From Myxococcota bacterium (GTDB lineage Bacteria > Myxococcota_A > Polyangia > Palsa-1104 > JAEUJZ01): a DNA stretch of 64,000 nucleotides. The DNA lies in assembly GCA_025057315.1 (NCBI GenBank), contig JANWXW010000163.1, positions 16,021-80,020 on the forward strand, given 5' to 3'. The notes under the pieces were generated by a model. That model worked only from the letters and a program-made list of their open reading frames with translations, did no database searches and was not told the origin of the DNA. Of this stretch, positions 56,356 through 63,858 are shown one piece after another. Made by a program: the position numbers and the translations under genes. Positions within the stretch are counted from its first letter, which is position 1, and the number at the start of each line of letters is the position of its first letter.

Positions 56356-57873
56356 TCAGTCGCGCAGGTCAACGCCGTTGGCAAGACACTGCGCAATCAC
56401 AGAGCGGCGGTCCCTGAAGGGGACGCTGTGGAAGGCGGCTCGGGCATGCTCTAGGTCAGCCAGCGCACAGTACGACAGCGTGATGAGCCGCCTGGCCTGG
56501 GGCGAATCCCTGAGCCCGATCGACTGCCGCGCAACGCGGATGGCCTCGTTGAATTTTTTCTCCTCGAACAGCCGCGTTGCCTCTGCCACCTTGGCCTCTG
56601 CTTCGGGGTTGGCGCCCGGGCGGCCATCGGGTTGCACTTCTTCTATAGCCATAGCCCCTGCCCCGCTCCGCCGCCCTCGGTGGGGCTCCTCTCGCGATGG
56701 CCGTGTGGGCGGCTTGGCCGCGACATCCTGGGCTGCAGACCCCACCGCTCCCCCCTGGCCAGGCTGACTTGCCACTGGAGGCGGTAAGGCCTGCGAGCCA
56801 GCCTGGGCGACGTCCGGTGACGTGGAGGTCGACAGGGCGGAGCGGCGCAGCGCCGGCCCATAGACGAGCGCGGCGGCCACCATCGCGCCGGCGATCGCCA
56901 ACGAGCCCAGCCCTAGCAACCACCCCACGCGCCGCGGCACGGTCGGGGCCGCATCCCCCACAACGGGCTGGACGCTGTTGCGTCCAAGGGGCGGGACATC
57001 CCGGCAGGCGGCCTCGCAGGCCTGCAGCGCGCGGTCCAGCGCACCGCAATCAGGGAAGCGCTCCTCCGGTTGTTTGCGCAGCAAGCGCTCCACCACCTGC
57101 CGCAGGGGTTCGGGGACCGCCTCCGGCAGCGGCGGCGGCGGTCGGGTCAGATGGCTGACGAGCACACCCGCCACGGAGTCCCCACCAAACGGCACCGTGC
57201 CGGTGAGCATCTCGTAGAGCACCACACCAGCCGCATACTGGTCTGCTCTCCCGTCTACCTTTTGTGACGTTCCTGCCGCCTGTTCCGGCGCCATGTACGC
57301 GGGCGTGCCCAGCACCGCCCCTGTGGCGGTCAGCTTGTCCTGCTCGGCACCAACCTGTTTGGCGATACCGAAGTCGAGCACCTTGAGGAAAATGGGCCCA
57401 CCGGGGACATACCGCATGAGCTTGATGTTCTGCGGCTTGATGTCCCGATGCACCACGCCGTGGCGGTGGGCCTCCTCCAGCACCGAGGCGAGCTGGCGCA
57501 TGATCGCCACAGCCCGGGCCGGCGCCATGGGTCCCTCTTGCTCGATGACCTCCGCCAGCTCCTTGCCCTCCACCAGCTCCATCACAAGAAACGGCAGGCC
57601 CTCCTCGATGCCATAGTCGAAGACCTGGGCGATGCCCGGGTGCACCAGCATGCTGACGGTGCGCGCCTCGCGCTCGAACCGCTCTTGCGCCTGCTGCGTT
57701 AGGAAACGGTCTGGGCGGAGCATCTTGATTGCCACCGGTTTGCCCAGAGCCAACTGCATGCCGCGAAACACAACCCCCATCGCCCCGCCACCCAGCTCGG
57801 CCTCGATCCGATATTGTCCCTTGAGGGTGCGTCCAACCATCGAGCGCGCGGCCGGGATGGTATCTGCATACAT
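56356..57873 (-). CDS. PknB-like Ser/Thr protein kinase with single membrane span
   Basis: 505 aa. Kinase domain ~15-285: LGGGAMGVVFRG, VAIKMLRP, HRDIKPQN, DFGIAK, GTPAYMAPEQ. Near 320-340 one membrane helix (GWLLGLGSLAIAGAMVAAALVYG), then a Pro/Ser-rich linker and a ~90-residue C-terminal helical region (AEAKVAEATRLFEEKKFNEAIRVARQSIGL...) with a TPR-like pair. All catalytic residues are intact, unlike the decayed kinase at 52.2-54.4 kb. The ATG at 57873 begins MYADTIPAARSM. Downstream targets are not indicated. Confidence 0.92.
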   Translation of the reverse strand: MYADTIPAARSMVGRTLKGQYRIEAELGGGAMGVVFRGMQLALGKPVAIKMLRPDRFLTQQAQERFEREARTVSMLVHPGIAQVFDYGIEEGLPFLVMELVEGKELAEVIEQEGPMAPARAVAIMRQLASVLEEAHRHGVVHRDIKPQNIKLMRYVPGGPIFLKVLDFGIAKQVGAEQDKLTATGAVLGTPAYMAPEQAAGTSQKVDGRADQYAAGVVLYEMLTGTVPFGGDSVAGVLVSHLTRPPPPLPEAVPEPLRQVVERLLRKQPEERFPDCGALDRALQACEAACRDVPPLGRNSVQPVVGDAAPTVPRRVGWLLGLGSLAIAGAMVAAALVYGPALRRSALSTSTSPDVAQAGSQALPPPVASQPGQGGAVGSAAQDVAAKPPTRPSREEPHRGRRSGAGAMAIEEVQPDGRPGANPEAEAKVAEATRLFEEKKFNEAIRVARQSIGLRDSPQARRLITLSYCALADLEHARAAFHSVPFRDRRSVIAQCLANGVDLRD

Positions 57874-58127
57874 GCTCGCGATGATACAATGTTACGGCAT
57901 CTGCCGAGGACCTTGCACCGCGATTTTGGGCCTGTCGTGCCGGGGATGCGCGGGAGCAAGAGGCAAACAGGCCAGATGCTGCGTGCACGAGCCCATGCGG
58001 GTGGCACCGTATGCCGCCGCTCTGGGGCCAAGACACCGGCATTGCGGCGAGGGCCAGCGGCTCCTTGATGTCCTTGGTGGTGTTCTGGGGTTTGTCCCAA
58101 GTCGCCGCCCGTCGAATGGTCGGCCGT

Positions 58128-58322
58128 GCCAGGACCGGCAGCCTGCGCCTGGTGCTGGACCGAGGGCCATCCCGCTGGGTGACCAACAACCACACGCAGC
58201 TCCTGCGCTCGATGCCGGCAAGAGAACTCGGCCCATGCTCTGCTCTGCAACCGCCAACTTCAACCCACATCGACCGGACCTCGATGGGGCGAGGGCTGGA
58301 CACGCCCTGCGACGACATGGAG
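58128..58322 (+). pseudogene. Decayed duplicate of the secreted-protein 3' end
   Basis: Translates as TGSLRLVLDRGPSRWVTNN...LLR...RGLDTPCDDM and matches TGSLRLVLDRGQSFWVANN...LRP...RLGTPCDDM at 59028-59187. The central part has diverged and the final TAG is changed to GAG, so the frame runs on. It lies just upstream of the intact copy, a tandem-duplication remnant. Remaining parts of the 517-bp gap (57874-58390) hold no other recognised feature. Confidence 0.75.
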
Positions 58323-58353
58323 GCAGAAGCAACCCCGCCACCTCCCTCCCCCG

Positions 58354-58382
58354 TAGAACAGGAGACCATATAAAGATATAAT
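58354..58382 (+). promoter_or_regulatory. Possible promoter with perfect TATAAT
   Basis: TATAAT at 58377-58382, weak TAGAAC at 58354-58359, 17-bp spacing. The predicted start site is near 58389, two bases before ATG 58391. No ribosome site precedes that ATG, so leaderless initiation is suggested. Confidence 0.4.
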
Positions 58383-58390
58383 GGGCTTTT

Positions 58391-59188
58391 ATGCGAGCAC
58401 CATGGCCCTGCACCGTCTTTGTTGCGCTTGGTCTGTCAACCGAGGCTGCCCTGGCGCAGGAGGCAGACGCACCGGACCCCGCGCTGCGCGAGCAGATGTT
58501 TGTGTGCACCGATGGCAAGTCCCACTACGTCGCCCTGGCACCAGACAAGCAGTTCACTGTCCGCCTCTACTATGGCGATGGCAAGCGGTTTTTCCCTGTT
58601 CCCTCTGAATCCGGGGGGATGCTCAGCGGTGATTGGTTCTTTGAGCCCAGGCGCCCCAGCCAGACCAACAACCCGAGCTTCCGTGGCCTCGACCTGCGCC
58701 TGTACTCGCGGGTGGAGGCAGACCAGAAGAAGCGCACCTGCGCGGTTGTCTGTGGCGACCAGCGGACCGAGTTGCAGGTGATGGAGGCGGCGGCGGCCAA
58801 GGCCCTGCTCCAGCGGGCGCGCTTCGAGGAGAACCCGCGGGCCTGGAAGCCTTATGCGCTGGCGCGTGACAACAACGGCATCTACTACTATGTGGACCGC
58901 GGCTACCGCGACAAGGACCGCGGCCGATTCCGTCTGTTTGTCGGGCCCAAAGGGGCGCTCAAACCCCTCAAGATGACCAACATTGTCTCTGACTCGCAGG
59001 GGGATATCTTTGCCACCAAGACGGGCAGCCTGCGCCTGGTGCTGGACCGGGGGCAGTCCTTCTGGGTGGCAAACAACAAAGAGCGACCCCTGCGCCCGGT
59101 GCCGGTGGAGGAAAACCTGCCGATGATCTACAATGACTTGGGTGTCTATCTAAGCGAGCGCCTGGGCACGCCCTGCGACGACATGTAG
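58391..59188 (+). CDS. Secreted protein of unknown function, duplicated locally
   Basis: 265 aa with signal MRAPWPCTVFVALGLSTEAALA. The body has CTDGKSHYVALAPDKQFTVRLYYGDGKRFF, RTCAVVCGDQRTELQVM, and a repeated-beta pattern (NNGIYYYVDRGYRDKDRGRFRLFVGPKGALKPLKMTNIVSDSQGDIFATKTGSLRLVLD). Four Cys may pair. No named domain is recognised; the periodic GxFRLFVGP / GSLRLVLD strands suggest a beta-propeller-like or beta-sandwich fold. A decayed copy of its last third lies upstream. Confidence 0.7.
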   Translation: MRAPWPCTVFVALGLSTEAALAQEADAPDPALREQMFVCTDGKSHYVALAPDKQFTVRLYYGDGKRFFPVPSESGGMLSGDWFFEPRRPSQTNNPSFRGLDLRLYSRVEADQKKRTCAVVCGDQRTELQVMEAAAAKALLQRARFEENPRAWKPYALARDNNGIYYYVDRGYRDKDRGRFRLFVGPKGALKPLKMTNIVSDSQGDIFATKTGSLRLVLDRGQSFWVANNKERPLRPVPVEENLPMIYNDLGVYLSERLGTPCDDM

Positions 59189-59236
59189 TGGAACCCCGGG
59201 CGGCCATTCCTCGTCTCTGTGAGCGCGAGGTCTCCC

Positions 59237-60475
59237 ATGGCTCTGCGACGACATGCCACCGTGTGCATACTCCTCCTGGCGCTGGGGAGCTGCGGTGCAG
59301 CGGGGCCTGATGGAGGCAACCCGGATCCCACTCCCCCTCCGGGCAGCAAAAAGGACGGCATGACTTTTTATCGCGACGTCCTGCCCATCCTGCAGCGGAG
59401 CTGTTGGGGGTGCCACGCCGCCGGCGGCATCGCGCCCTTTGCCCTGACCACCTACGAGGAGGTCCGTGCGCTGCACCAACCGGTGGCGAACGCGGTCGCT
59501 GCGCGGCGCATGCCGCCCTGGATGCCGCGCGAGCAGGGATGCGAGCCCTTGAGCGGGGCACGGCGCCTGAGCCAGGACGAGATCGACACCATCACGTCCT
59601 GGTCCCTGGATGGCGCCCCGGCCGGGGACCCCGCCGATGCACCACCCCCGCCCATGGAGGCCCCTGCTCTGCCGTGGGTGGACGCGACGCTGGATGCGGG
59701 CGTGGACTACACCCCGGATGTGCGGCGCCCCGATGACTATCACTGCCTGGTGGTCGATCCCCGCCTGCAGCGGGACGAGGAGCTTATCGGCTACGGGATC
59801 ATCCCGGGCGTGCGTCGCCAGGTCCATCATGTGCTCGTGTTCGCCGCGGACCGCGCCGCCGCCCAGGCGGTGGATGCGAGCGAGCCGGGGCCTGGCTGGA
59901 CGTGCTTTTCCGGCACCCGCGTCCAAGGCGAGCGCCTGGTGGCGGGCTGGGTCCCCGGCATGTCGTCTGTCCGCTACCCGGACGGCACCGGCGTGCTCAT
60001 TGCCGCCGGCGACGTGCTGATCTTGCAGATCCATTACAACCACACCGGCCGTCCTGTCCCCGATCGCACGGCCATCCAGCTCCAGCTGGCGCGCCAGCGG
60101 GTGCCCCGCCGGGCCTACATCTCCCATCTCTCTGAGCCCACCTTTCTGATCCCTCCTGGGGCCCAGGGCCACAGCACCAGCCAGACGCTGACGTTGCCCG
60201 TGCCGCTTCGCGTCTATGGCGTGGCACCCCACATGCACACGCTGGGCCGCCGCATCCAGGTAAGCGCCGGGTCGCGCTGCCTGGTGGACATCCCGCAGTG
60301 GAACTTTCACTGGCAGCAGTTCTACTTCTTTGCCGCCGGTGGCCTGCTGCTGGAGCGCGGCACCGTCGTGAAGATGACCTGCACCTGGGACAACCCCGGC
60401 ACCCAGGCCGTCCGCTGGGGCGAGGGCACGGCCGACGAGATGTGCCTAAGCTACTTCTACGTCACCGCTCCTTGA
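59237..60475 (+). CDS. PHM-like copper type II ascorbate-dependent monooxygenase with CxxCH motif
   Basis: 412 aa from ATG 59237 (GAGG 8 nt upstream); GTG 59219 is an alternative. Lipoprotein signal CILLLALGSC. An N-terminal cytochrome-like segment has SCWGCHAAGGIAPF (CXXCH). The PHM fold follows with copper ligands: HH in RRQVHHVLVFAAD, His in QIHYNH, HxH in APHMHTLGR, and Met in TADEMCLSYFY, equal to the CuH and CuM sets of peptidylglycine hydroxylase. Likely hydroxylates or otherwise oxidises a small substrate at the cell surface; the true substrate is unknown. Confidence 0.85.
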   Translation: MALRRHATVCILLLALGSCGAAGPDGGNPDPTPPPGSKKDGMTFYRDVLPILQRSCWGCHAAGGIAPFALTTYEEVRALHQPVANAVAARRMPPWMPREQGCEPLSGARRLSQDEIDTITSWSLDGAPAGDPADAPPPPMEAPALPWVDATLDAGVDYTPDVRRPDDYHCLVVDPRLQRDEELIGYGIIPGVRRQVHHVLVFAADRAAAQAVDASEPGPGWTCFSGTRVQGERLVAGWVPGMSSVRYPDGTGVLIAAGDVLILQIHYNHTGRPVPDRTAIQLQLARQRVPRRAYISHLSEPTFLIPPGAQGHSTSQTLTLPVPLRVYGVAPHMHTLGRRIQVSAGSRCLVDIPQWNFHWQQFYFFAAGGLLLERGTVVKMTCTWDNPGTQAVRWGEGTADEMCLSYFYVTAP

Positions 60476-61180
60476 TCAGCCCCCTGGCAGGGACGAGATC
60501 CAGGCCCCGACGATCTGCCGTGCCTCCTTCTGCCGTGCCTCCTTAGTGACCTGCTCGCTGGCCAGCGCTGGCCTCTGCCGGCGGCTGCCGTTCCGCTTGC
60601 GCATGCATCCCACCAGGCCGCCGCGCGCGGGCTCGGCCGGCACCACCGCCCTCGGGCAGCACGTGCCTGAGCAGTGCCCAGAAGGTCGTGCGGTGGTCCC
60701 CTCTGACACGGCCGTGCGCACGCTGGTCCGGCCCTTTCAAAGAAGCCTGGAGGGCCGGCCCTTCTTCCGCGCGGAGGCGGTCTGGGCGGGAGGGCGCGAA
60801 AAGACCGCCTCGTGGGCGGCTCCGAACAAACCAGAGACAGTCCGCCGGGGGCGCTGAGGCACCGCTGCCTCCAGCAGCGTGGGGCGGGTCTTGCTCGCCT
60901 GGGGTGCTCTTGGCACGCTGGCCCGACTGTGCAATAGAATCCAATCTAACGCACCAAGGACCGCCATGTCCAGAAGCCCAGGCCCCCGCTCAGGGGGGAT
61001 GGATCTGTGGGTCACCCAGGCCTCGAGCACCCGGCGAGGGGGGAGCCTCAACCTGCGCGGCTCGAGCCGGTTTGGCCCGGGGGCGGAGCAGCCCGGGGCA
61101 GTGGCCTGTCCCGGCAGCAGACCCCAGCGCCTCGGCTACGGGAGCGAGCCCGGCGAGCTGAGGCGGACCGTGCTCCAAGG
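60476..61180. other. 705-bp region without a recognised gene; 15-bp tandem repeat
   Basis: Contains TCTGCCGTGCCTCCT twice in tandem (60514-60543). Several GC-rich open frames cross it on both strands, but they are Arg/Gly/Pro-rich without family character or good starts. The promoter of the sigma-factor operon should lie near its right end. Confidence 0.4.
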
Positions 61181-62017
61181 ATGATGCAGCAGCGAAGTGA
61201 TGAAGAGCTCCTAGAGCGAGCCCGCGCTGGAGACAGGCAGGCCCTGGGGGAGCTCATGGGGCGCTACCAGGCCCGCGTGTACCGGTTCGGCATGAAGATG
61301 TGCCGGGATCCGGAGGATGCCAAGGACGTGCTGCAGGAGACGCTGCTAGCGATGGTAAAGAACGTGCGAGATTTCCGTGGCGCCTCTTCGATCTCGACCT
61401 GGCTTTACACCATCGCGCGGAGCTTTTGCATCAAGAAGCGCCGGCGGAGCAAGTTCGCCTCTGCGGAGGAGCATTCGCTGGATGCGGAGGTCGTCCCGGG
61501 GGCCTCGGGGCTTCAAGACCAGGCCAAACGTCCGGACGAGGCGCTCGCCGACAAGCAGGTGGAGCAGGCCGTGGAGCAGGCCATTGCCGCGCTGGACCCG
61601 ATGTATCGCGAGGTGCTCCTTCTGCGCGACGTCGAGGGGTTGACGGCCCCCGAGGTGGCCGAGGTGCTAGGCATCAGCACGCCGGCGGTCAAGAGCCGCT
61701 TGCACCGCGCGCGCCTGTCGGTGCGCGAGCAGGTGGCGCCGCTGCTCGGCTTGCCCACGGAAGCACCAGCCGCGCCCGGGACATGCCCCGATGTGCTGTC
61801 CCTGTTGTCCCGTCACCTGGAAGATGAGATCAGCCCCGATGTCTGTGCGCAGATGGCGCGCCACGTGGAAGCCTGCCCACGCTGCCGTAGCCGTTGCGAT
61901 TCCTTGCAGCGCACCCTGGCCCTGTGCCGCAGCCTGGGCTCCTCGGTGCAGGTACCTGCCTCGGTGCAGGAGGCGGTGCGGGACGCGATTCGCACCTCAT
62001 TGGCCGAGCGCGCTTGA
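61181..62017 (+). CDS. ECF sigma factor with fused zinc anti-sigma-like (ZAS) tail
   Basis: 278 aa from ATG 61181; the open frame further upstream is noise. Sigma region 2: LMGRYQARVYRFGMKMCRDPEDAKDVLQETLLAMVKNVRDFRGASSISTWLYTIARSFC. Region 4: AIAALDPMYREVLLLRDVEGLTAPEVAEVLGISTPAVKSRLHRARLSVRE. The last ~75 residues hold HxxxCxxC (QMARHVEACPRCRSRC), the zinc finger normally found in anti-sigma factors. So sensor and sigma appear combined. The thioredoxin gene starts 45 bp later; redox control of the cassette below is inferred. Confidence 0.92.
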   Translation: MMQQRSDEELLERARAGDRQALGELMGRYQARVYRFGMKMCRDPEDAKDVLQETLLAMVKNVRDFRGASSISTWLYTIARSFCIKKRRRSKFASAEEHSLDAEVVPGASGLQDQAKRPDEALADKQVEQAVEQAIAALDPMYREVLLLRDVEGLTAPEVAEVLGISTPAVKSRLHRARLSVREQVAPLLGLPTEAPAAPGTCPDVLSLLSRHLEDEISPDVCAQMARHVEACPRCRSRCDSLQRTLALCRSLGSSVQVPASVQEAVRDAIRTSLAERA

Positions 62018-62062
62018 ATCCAAACGACCAGGGCGTGGCTCCCACCGGGTGTGGAGGCCACG

Positions 62063-62452
62063 ATGGCAACTGTACAGATCACTAAGAAGAACTTCGAACA
62101 TCTCATCCAGCAGGGCATCGTCCTGCTCGACTTCTGGGCCGCTTGGTGTGGCCCGTGCCGGGCATTTGCCCCCATCTTCGAGGCAGCTGCAGCACGACAC
62201 CCGGACATCGTGTGGGGCAAGGTCGACATCGATGCCGAGCCGTCTCTGGCGGCAGCCTTCCAGATTCAGGCGGTTCCCACCCTGGTGGTGTTGCGGGAGG
62301 GCGTGGTGTTGGCCGCCCAGCCGGGTGTGCTGTCCGGTCCCGCGCTGGACGAGCTGGTGCGCAAGGTGCGCGCGCTGGACATGAGCGAGGTGCGGCGGCA
62401 GGCCCGGCCGCGCACGGCCCCGGGGCCGGCCAGGGCAGCGGGGGCCTGGTGA
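62063..62452 (+). CDS. trxA: Thioredoxin
   Basis: 129 aa from ATG 62063, with GGAGG five nt upstream; the ATG at 62051 gives four extra residues and no ribosome site. Standard thioredoxin fold: VLLDFWAAWCGPCRAFAPIFEAAAARH (active site WCGPC), VDIDAEPSLAAAFQIQAVPTLVVLREG with the cis-Pro in QAVPT. A positively charged Pro/Ala tail (~20 aa) follows the normal end. Reduces disulfides; here placed between an ECF sigma gene and a candidate selenoprotein. Confidence 0.95.
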   Translation: MATVQITKKNFEHLIQQGIVLLDFWAAWCGPCRAFAPIFEAAAARHPDIVWGKVDIDAEPSLAAAFQIQAVPTLVVLREGVVLAAQPGVLSGPALDELVRKVRALDMSEVRRQARPRTAPGPARAAGAW

Positions 62453-62491
62453 GAACCCCTGAACCCTTTTGGCAGCAGCGAGGCTCTTAGT

Positions 62492-62659
62492 ATGAACGGC
62501 TGGCTTGAGATTCTCGTGCTCGTTGCAATCTGGATGGTGCTCCAGCTCTGGGTGCTGCCCAGGCTCGGGGTGCCCACCTGAGCGGTGCCCTCTCCGCGCC
62601 GGTCGGCGCGACAGGACACGCCCGAGGACAAGACAGGACCCAATGAGGGATGCTCATGA
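62492..62659 (+). CDS. Candidate small membrane selenoprotein (in-frame UGA 62579-62581)
   Basis: From ATG 62492, with GCGAGG upstream, 29 residues form one membrane helix: MNGWLEILVLVAIWMVLQLW then VLPRLGVPT, before TGA. Read as Sec (U30), the frame continues 25 residues (AVPSPRRSARQDTPEDKTGPNEGCS) and stops at TGA 62657-62659, which overlaps the DUF302 ATG as ATGA, a classic coupling. A hairpin at SECIS distance follows the UGA. U30 and a Cys at residue 54 could be a redox pair. If UGA is a true stop, it is simply a 29-aa peptide. No Sec machinery lies in the window. Confidence 0.5.
62585..62619 (+). promoter_or_regulatory. Predicted bacterial SECIS hairpin
   Basis: Upper stem CGCGCC (62595-62600) and GGCGCG (62605-62610) close a GGUC loop (62601-62604). 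An internal loop CUC/AC contains U62593, which could serve as the bulged U. Lower stem GUGCCCU (62585-62591) and AGGACAC (62613-62619) has one C-A mismatch. The GGUC loop lies 20-23 nt after the UGA; in E. coli fdhF it lies 19-22 nt after. Loop sequence and distance both fit SelB recognition. Confidence 0.55.
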
Positions 62660-63048
62660 CCGACTTTGCCATCACCAAGACGCTGCGGGCCACCTACGAT
62701 GAAGCCCTGAACCGCGTGCCAGCGGCGCTGCAAGCCGAGGGGTTCGGGGTGCTGACAGAGATTGACGTCCAGCACACGCTCAAGCAGAAGCTTGGCGTCG
62801 ACTTCCGTCGGTACAAGATCCTAGGCGCATGCAACCCGCCCTTCGCCTACGAGGCGCTCAAGACCGAGCTGACGGCCGGGCTCATGATGCCGTGCAACAT
62901 CGTCATCTACGAGGGCGATGACCACCACGCCACGGTGCTGGCCATAGACCCCACCACGACCGTGGCCGCCACGGGCAACCCAAAGCTTGCCGAGCTGGCC
63001 GCGGCGGTCAAGGACAGGCTCGTCCGTGCGCTCGGCAGGCTGGAGTGA
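62656..63048 (+). CDS. DUF302 family protein
   Basis: 130 aa from ATG 62656 (GAGGGA just upstream). Matches DUF302: ALQAEGFGVLTEIDVQHTLKQKLGVDFRRYKILGACNPPFAYEALKTELTAGLMMPCNIVIYEGDDHHATVLAIDP. These small proteins have a two-layer fold and two conserved Cys regions (LGACNPPFA, MMPCNIV); their role is unsettled, with heme or metal and redox associations reported in context only. Strong candidate for translational coupling to the preceding frame if its UGA is read through. Confidence 0.92.
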   Translation: MTDFAITKTLRATYDEALNRVPAALQAEGFGVLTEIDVQHTLKQKLGVDFRRYKILGACNPPFAYEALKTELTAGLMMPCNIVIYEGDDHHATVLAIDPTTTVAATGNPKLAELAAAVKDRLVRALGRLE

Positions 63049-63138
63049 GGCTCCATCGGGTCAAGACCGCCGCGGAGCCAGGGCGCTGGCCACCGCCGAC
63101 CACCGTCTGTCCATGTCCATATCCATAGGAGGAATGCC

Positions 63139-63408
63139 ATGACCGGCTCTGAGGCACGCCGTCTCGTCAGCGCGGGGGCGCTCCTGGTCGATGTCCGCAC
63201 GCCCGAGGAATGGGCGAGCGGACACCTGAAAGGGGCCATCAACATCCCCCTGCAAGAGCTCGAGCAGCGCTTGGCAGAGCTCGGCTCCCGAGACAGGTCT
63301 ATAGTCTTATATTGCCACAGCGGCAACCGGAGCAGCCAGGCACGCCGCCTGCTCGAGCGCGCAGGATTTTCTGCCGTGTACGACCTAGGAGCAATGAGCC
63401 GGTGGTGA
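63139..63408 (+). CDS. Single-domain rhodanese with intact active site
   Basis: 89 aa, ATG 63139 with a strong AGGAGG upstream. Compact GlpE/PspE-like rhodanese: LLVDVRTPEEWASGHLKGAINIPLQELEQRL and IVLYCHSGNRSSQARRLL, where the loop CHSGNRS supplies the persulfide Cys. Ends VYDLGAMSRW. It moves sulfane sulfur from thiosulfate or persulfides to an acceptor such as thioredoxin, encoded nearby. In E. coli YgaP a rhodanese is fused to the DUF2892 membrane domain found next here. Confidence 0.94.
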   Translation: MTGSEARRLVSAGALLVDVRTPEEWASGHLKGAINIPLQELEQRLAELGSRDRSIVLYCHSGNRSSQARRLLERAGFSAVYDLGAMSRW

Positions 63409-63607
63409 GGCGAGCGGGACGGTTGGGCGTGGTTCGGGTCGGAGCGACCGTGATAAGTGGGCTCGGCCAGCTTCTGGCTGCCCTGCGATGTCTTGTCCCA
63501 CTGGGGCCGGGGGGCGCTCGGTCGGGCTCGTGCGGGTTGGCTCCGCCGCACGACGGGGCTGAACCCTTCTGACCCGGCGCGGCTCTCCCAGAAGAGGAGG
63601 CTATCTC

Positions 63608-63798
63608 ATAAAGACAGCAAAGAACCAGGCCGGATGGGATCGAGGCATCCGGATCGCCCTGGGCCTCGGCCTGCTCTCGCTGACCGTCGGCGGGCCCCAG
63701 ACCCTGCGGGGCCTGCGGGGGCTCGTTCCGCTCCTGACCGGGCTGGGGGCTTTTGTCCTCTGTGCCGGCCCTGCGGCCTGAGCAGGTGCCGCAGATAG
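63608..63798 (+). pseudogene. DUF2892 small membrane protein gene, ATA start and 1-nt deletion
   Basis: After a good AGAGGAGG (63591-63598) the frame opens at ATA, not ATG: IKTAKNQAGWDRGIRIALGLGLLSLTVGGPQTLRGLRGLVPLLTGLGAF. That matches DUF2892 up to its second helix. The family then reads GFCPLYRLLGL..C; here that part (GGFCPLCRPCGLSRCRR, stop at 63798) is in the next frame. One G missing from the five-G run near 63744-63748 would explain it; as written, the frame stops at 63781. Sequencing error or recent decay. Confidence 0.75.
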
Positions 63799-63858
63799 GG
63801 CCGCAGGGCGCGCTCTGGAGACCAGCCCCACGTACACGGGGGCCGGGGAGGCACTCTG

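Noticed and set aside
60543..60944. Protein-coding gene or transposase remnant in the gap before the sigma factor
   Set aside because: Arg/Gly/Ala-rich frames on both strands with no motif, no terminal inverted repeats and no ribosome site.
63380..63430. Second Sec codon at the rhodanese stop (TGA 63406-63408)
   Set aside because: DLGAMSRW is a normal rhodanese C-terminus, and no GGUC-loop hairpin was seen at SECIS distance downstream.
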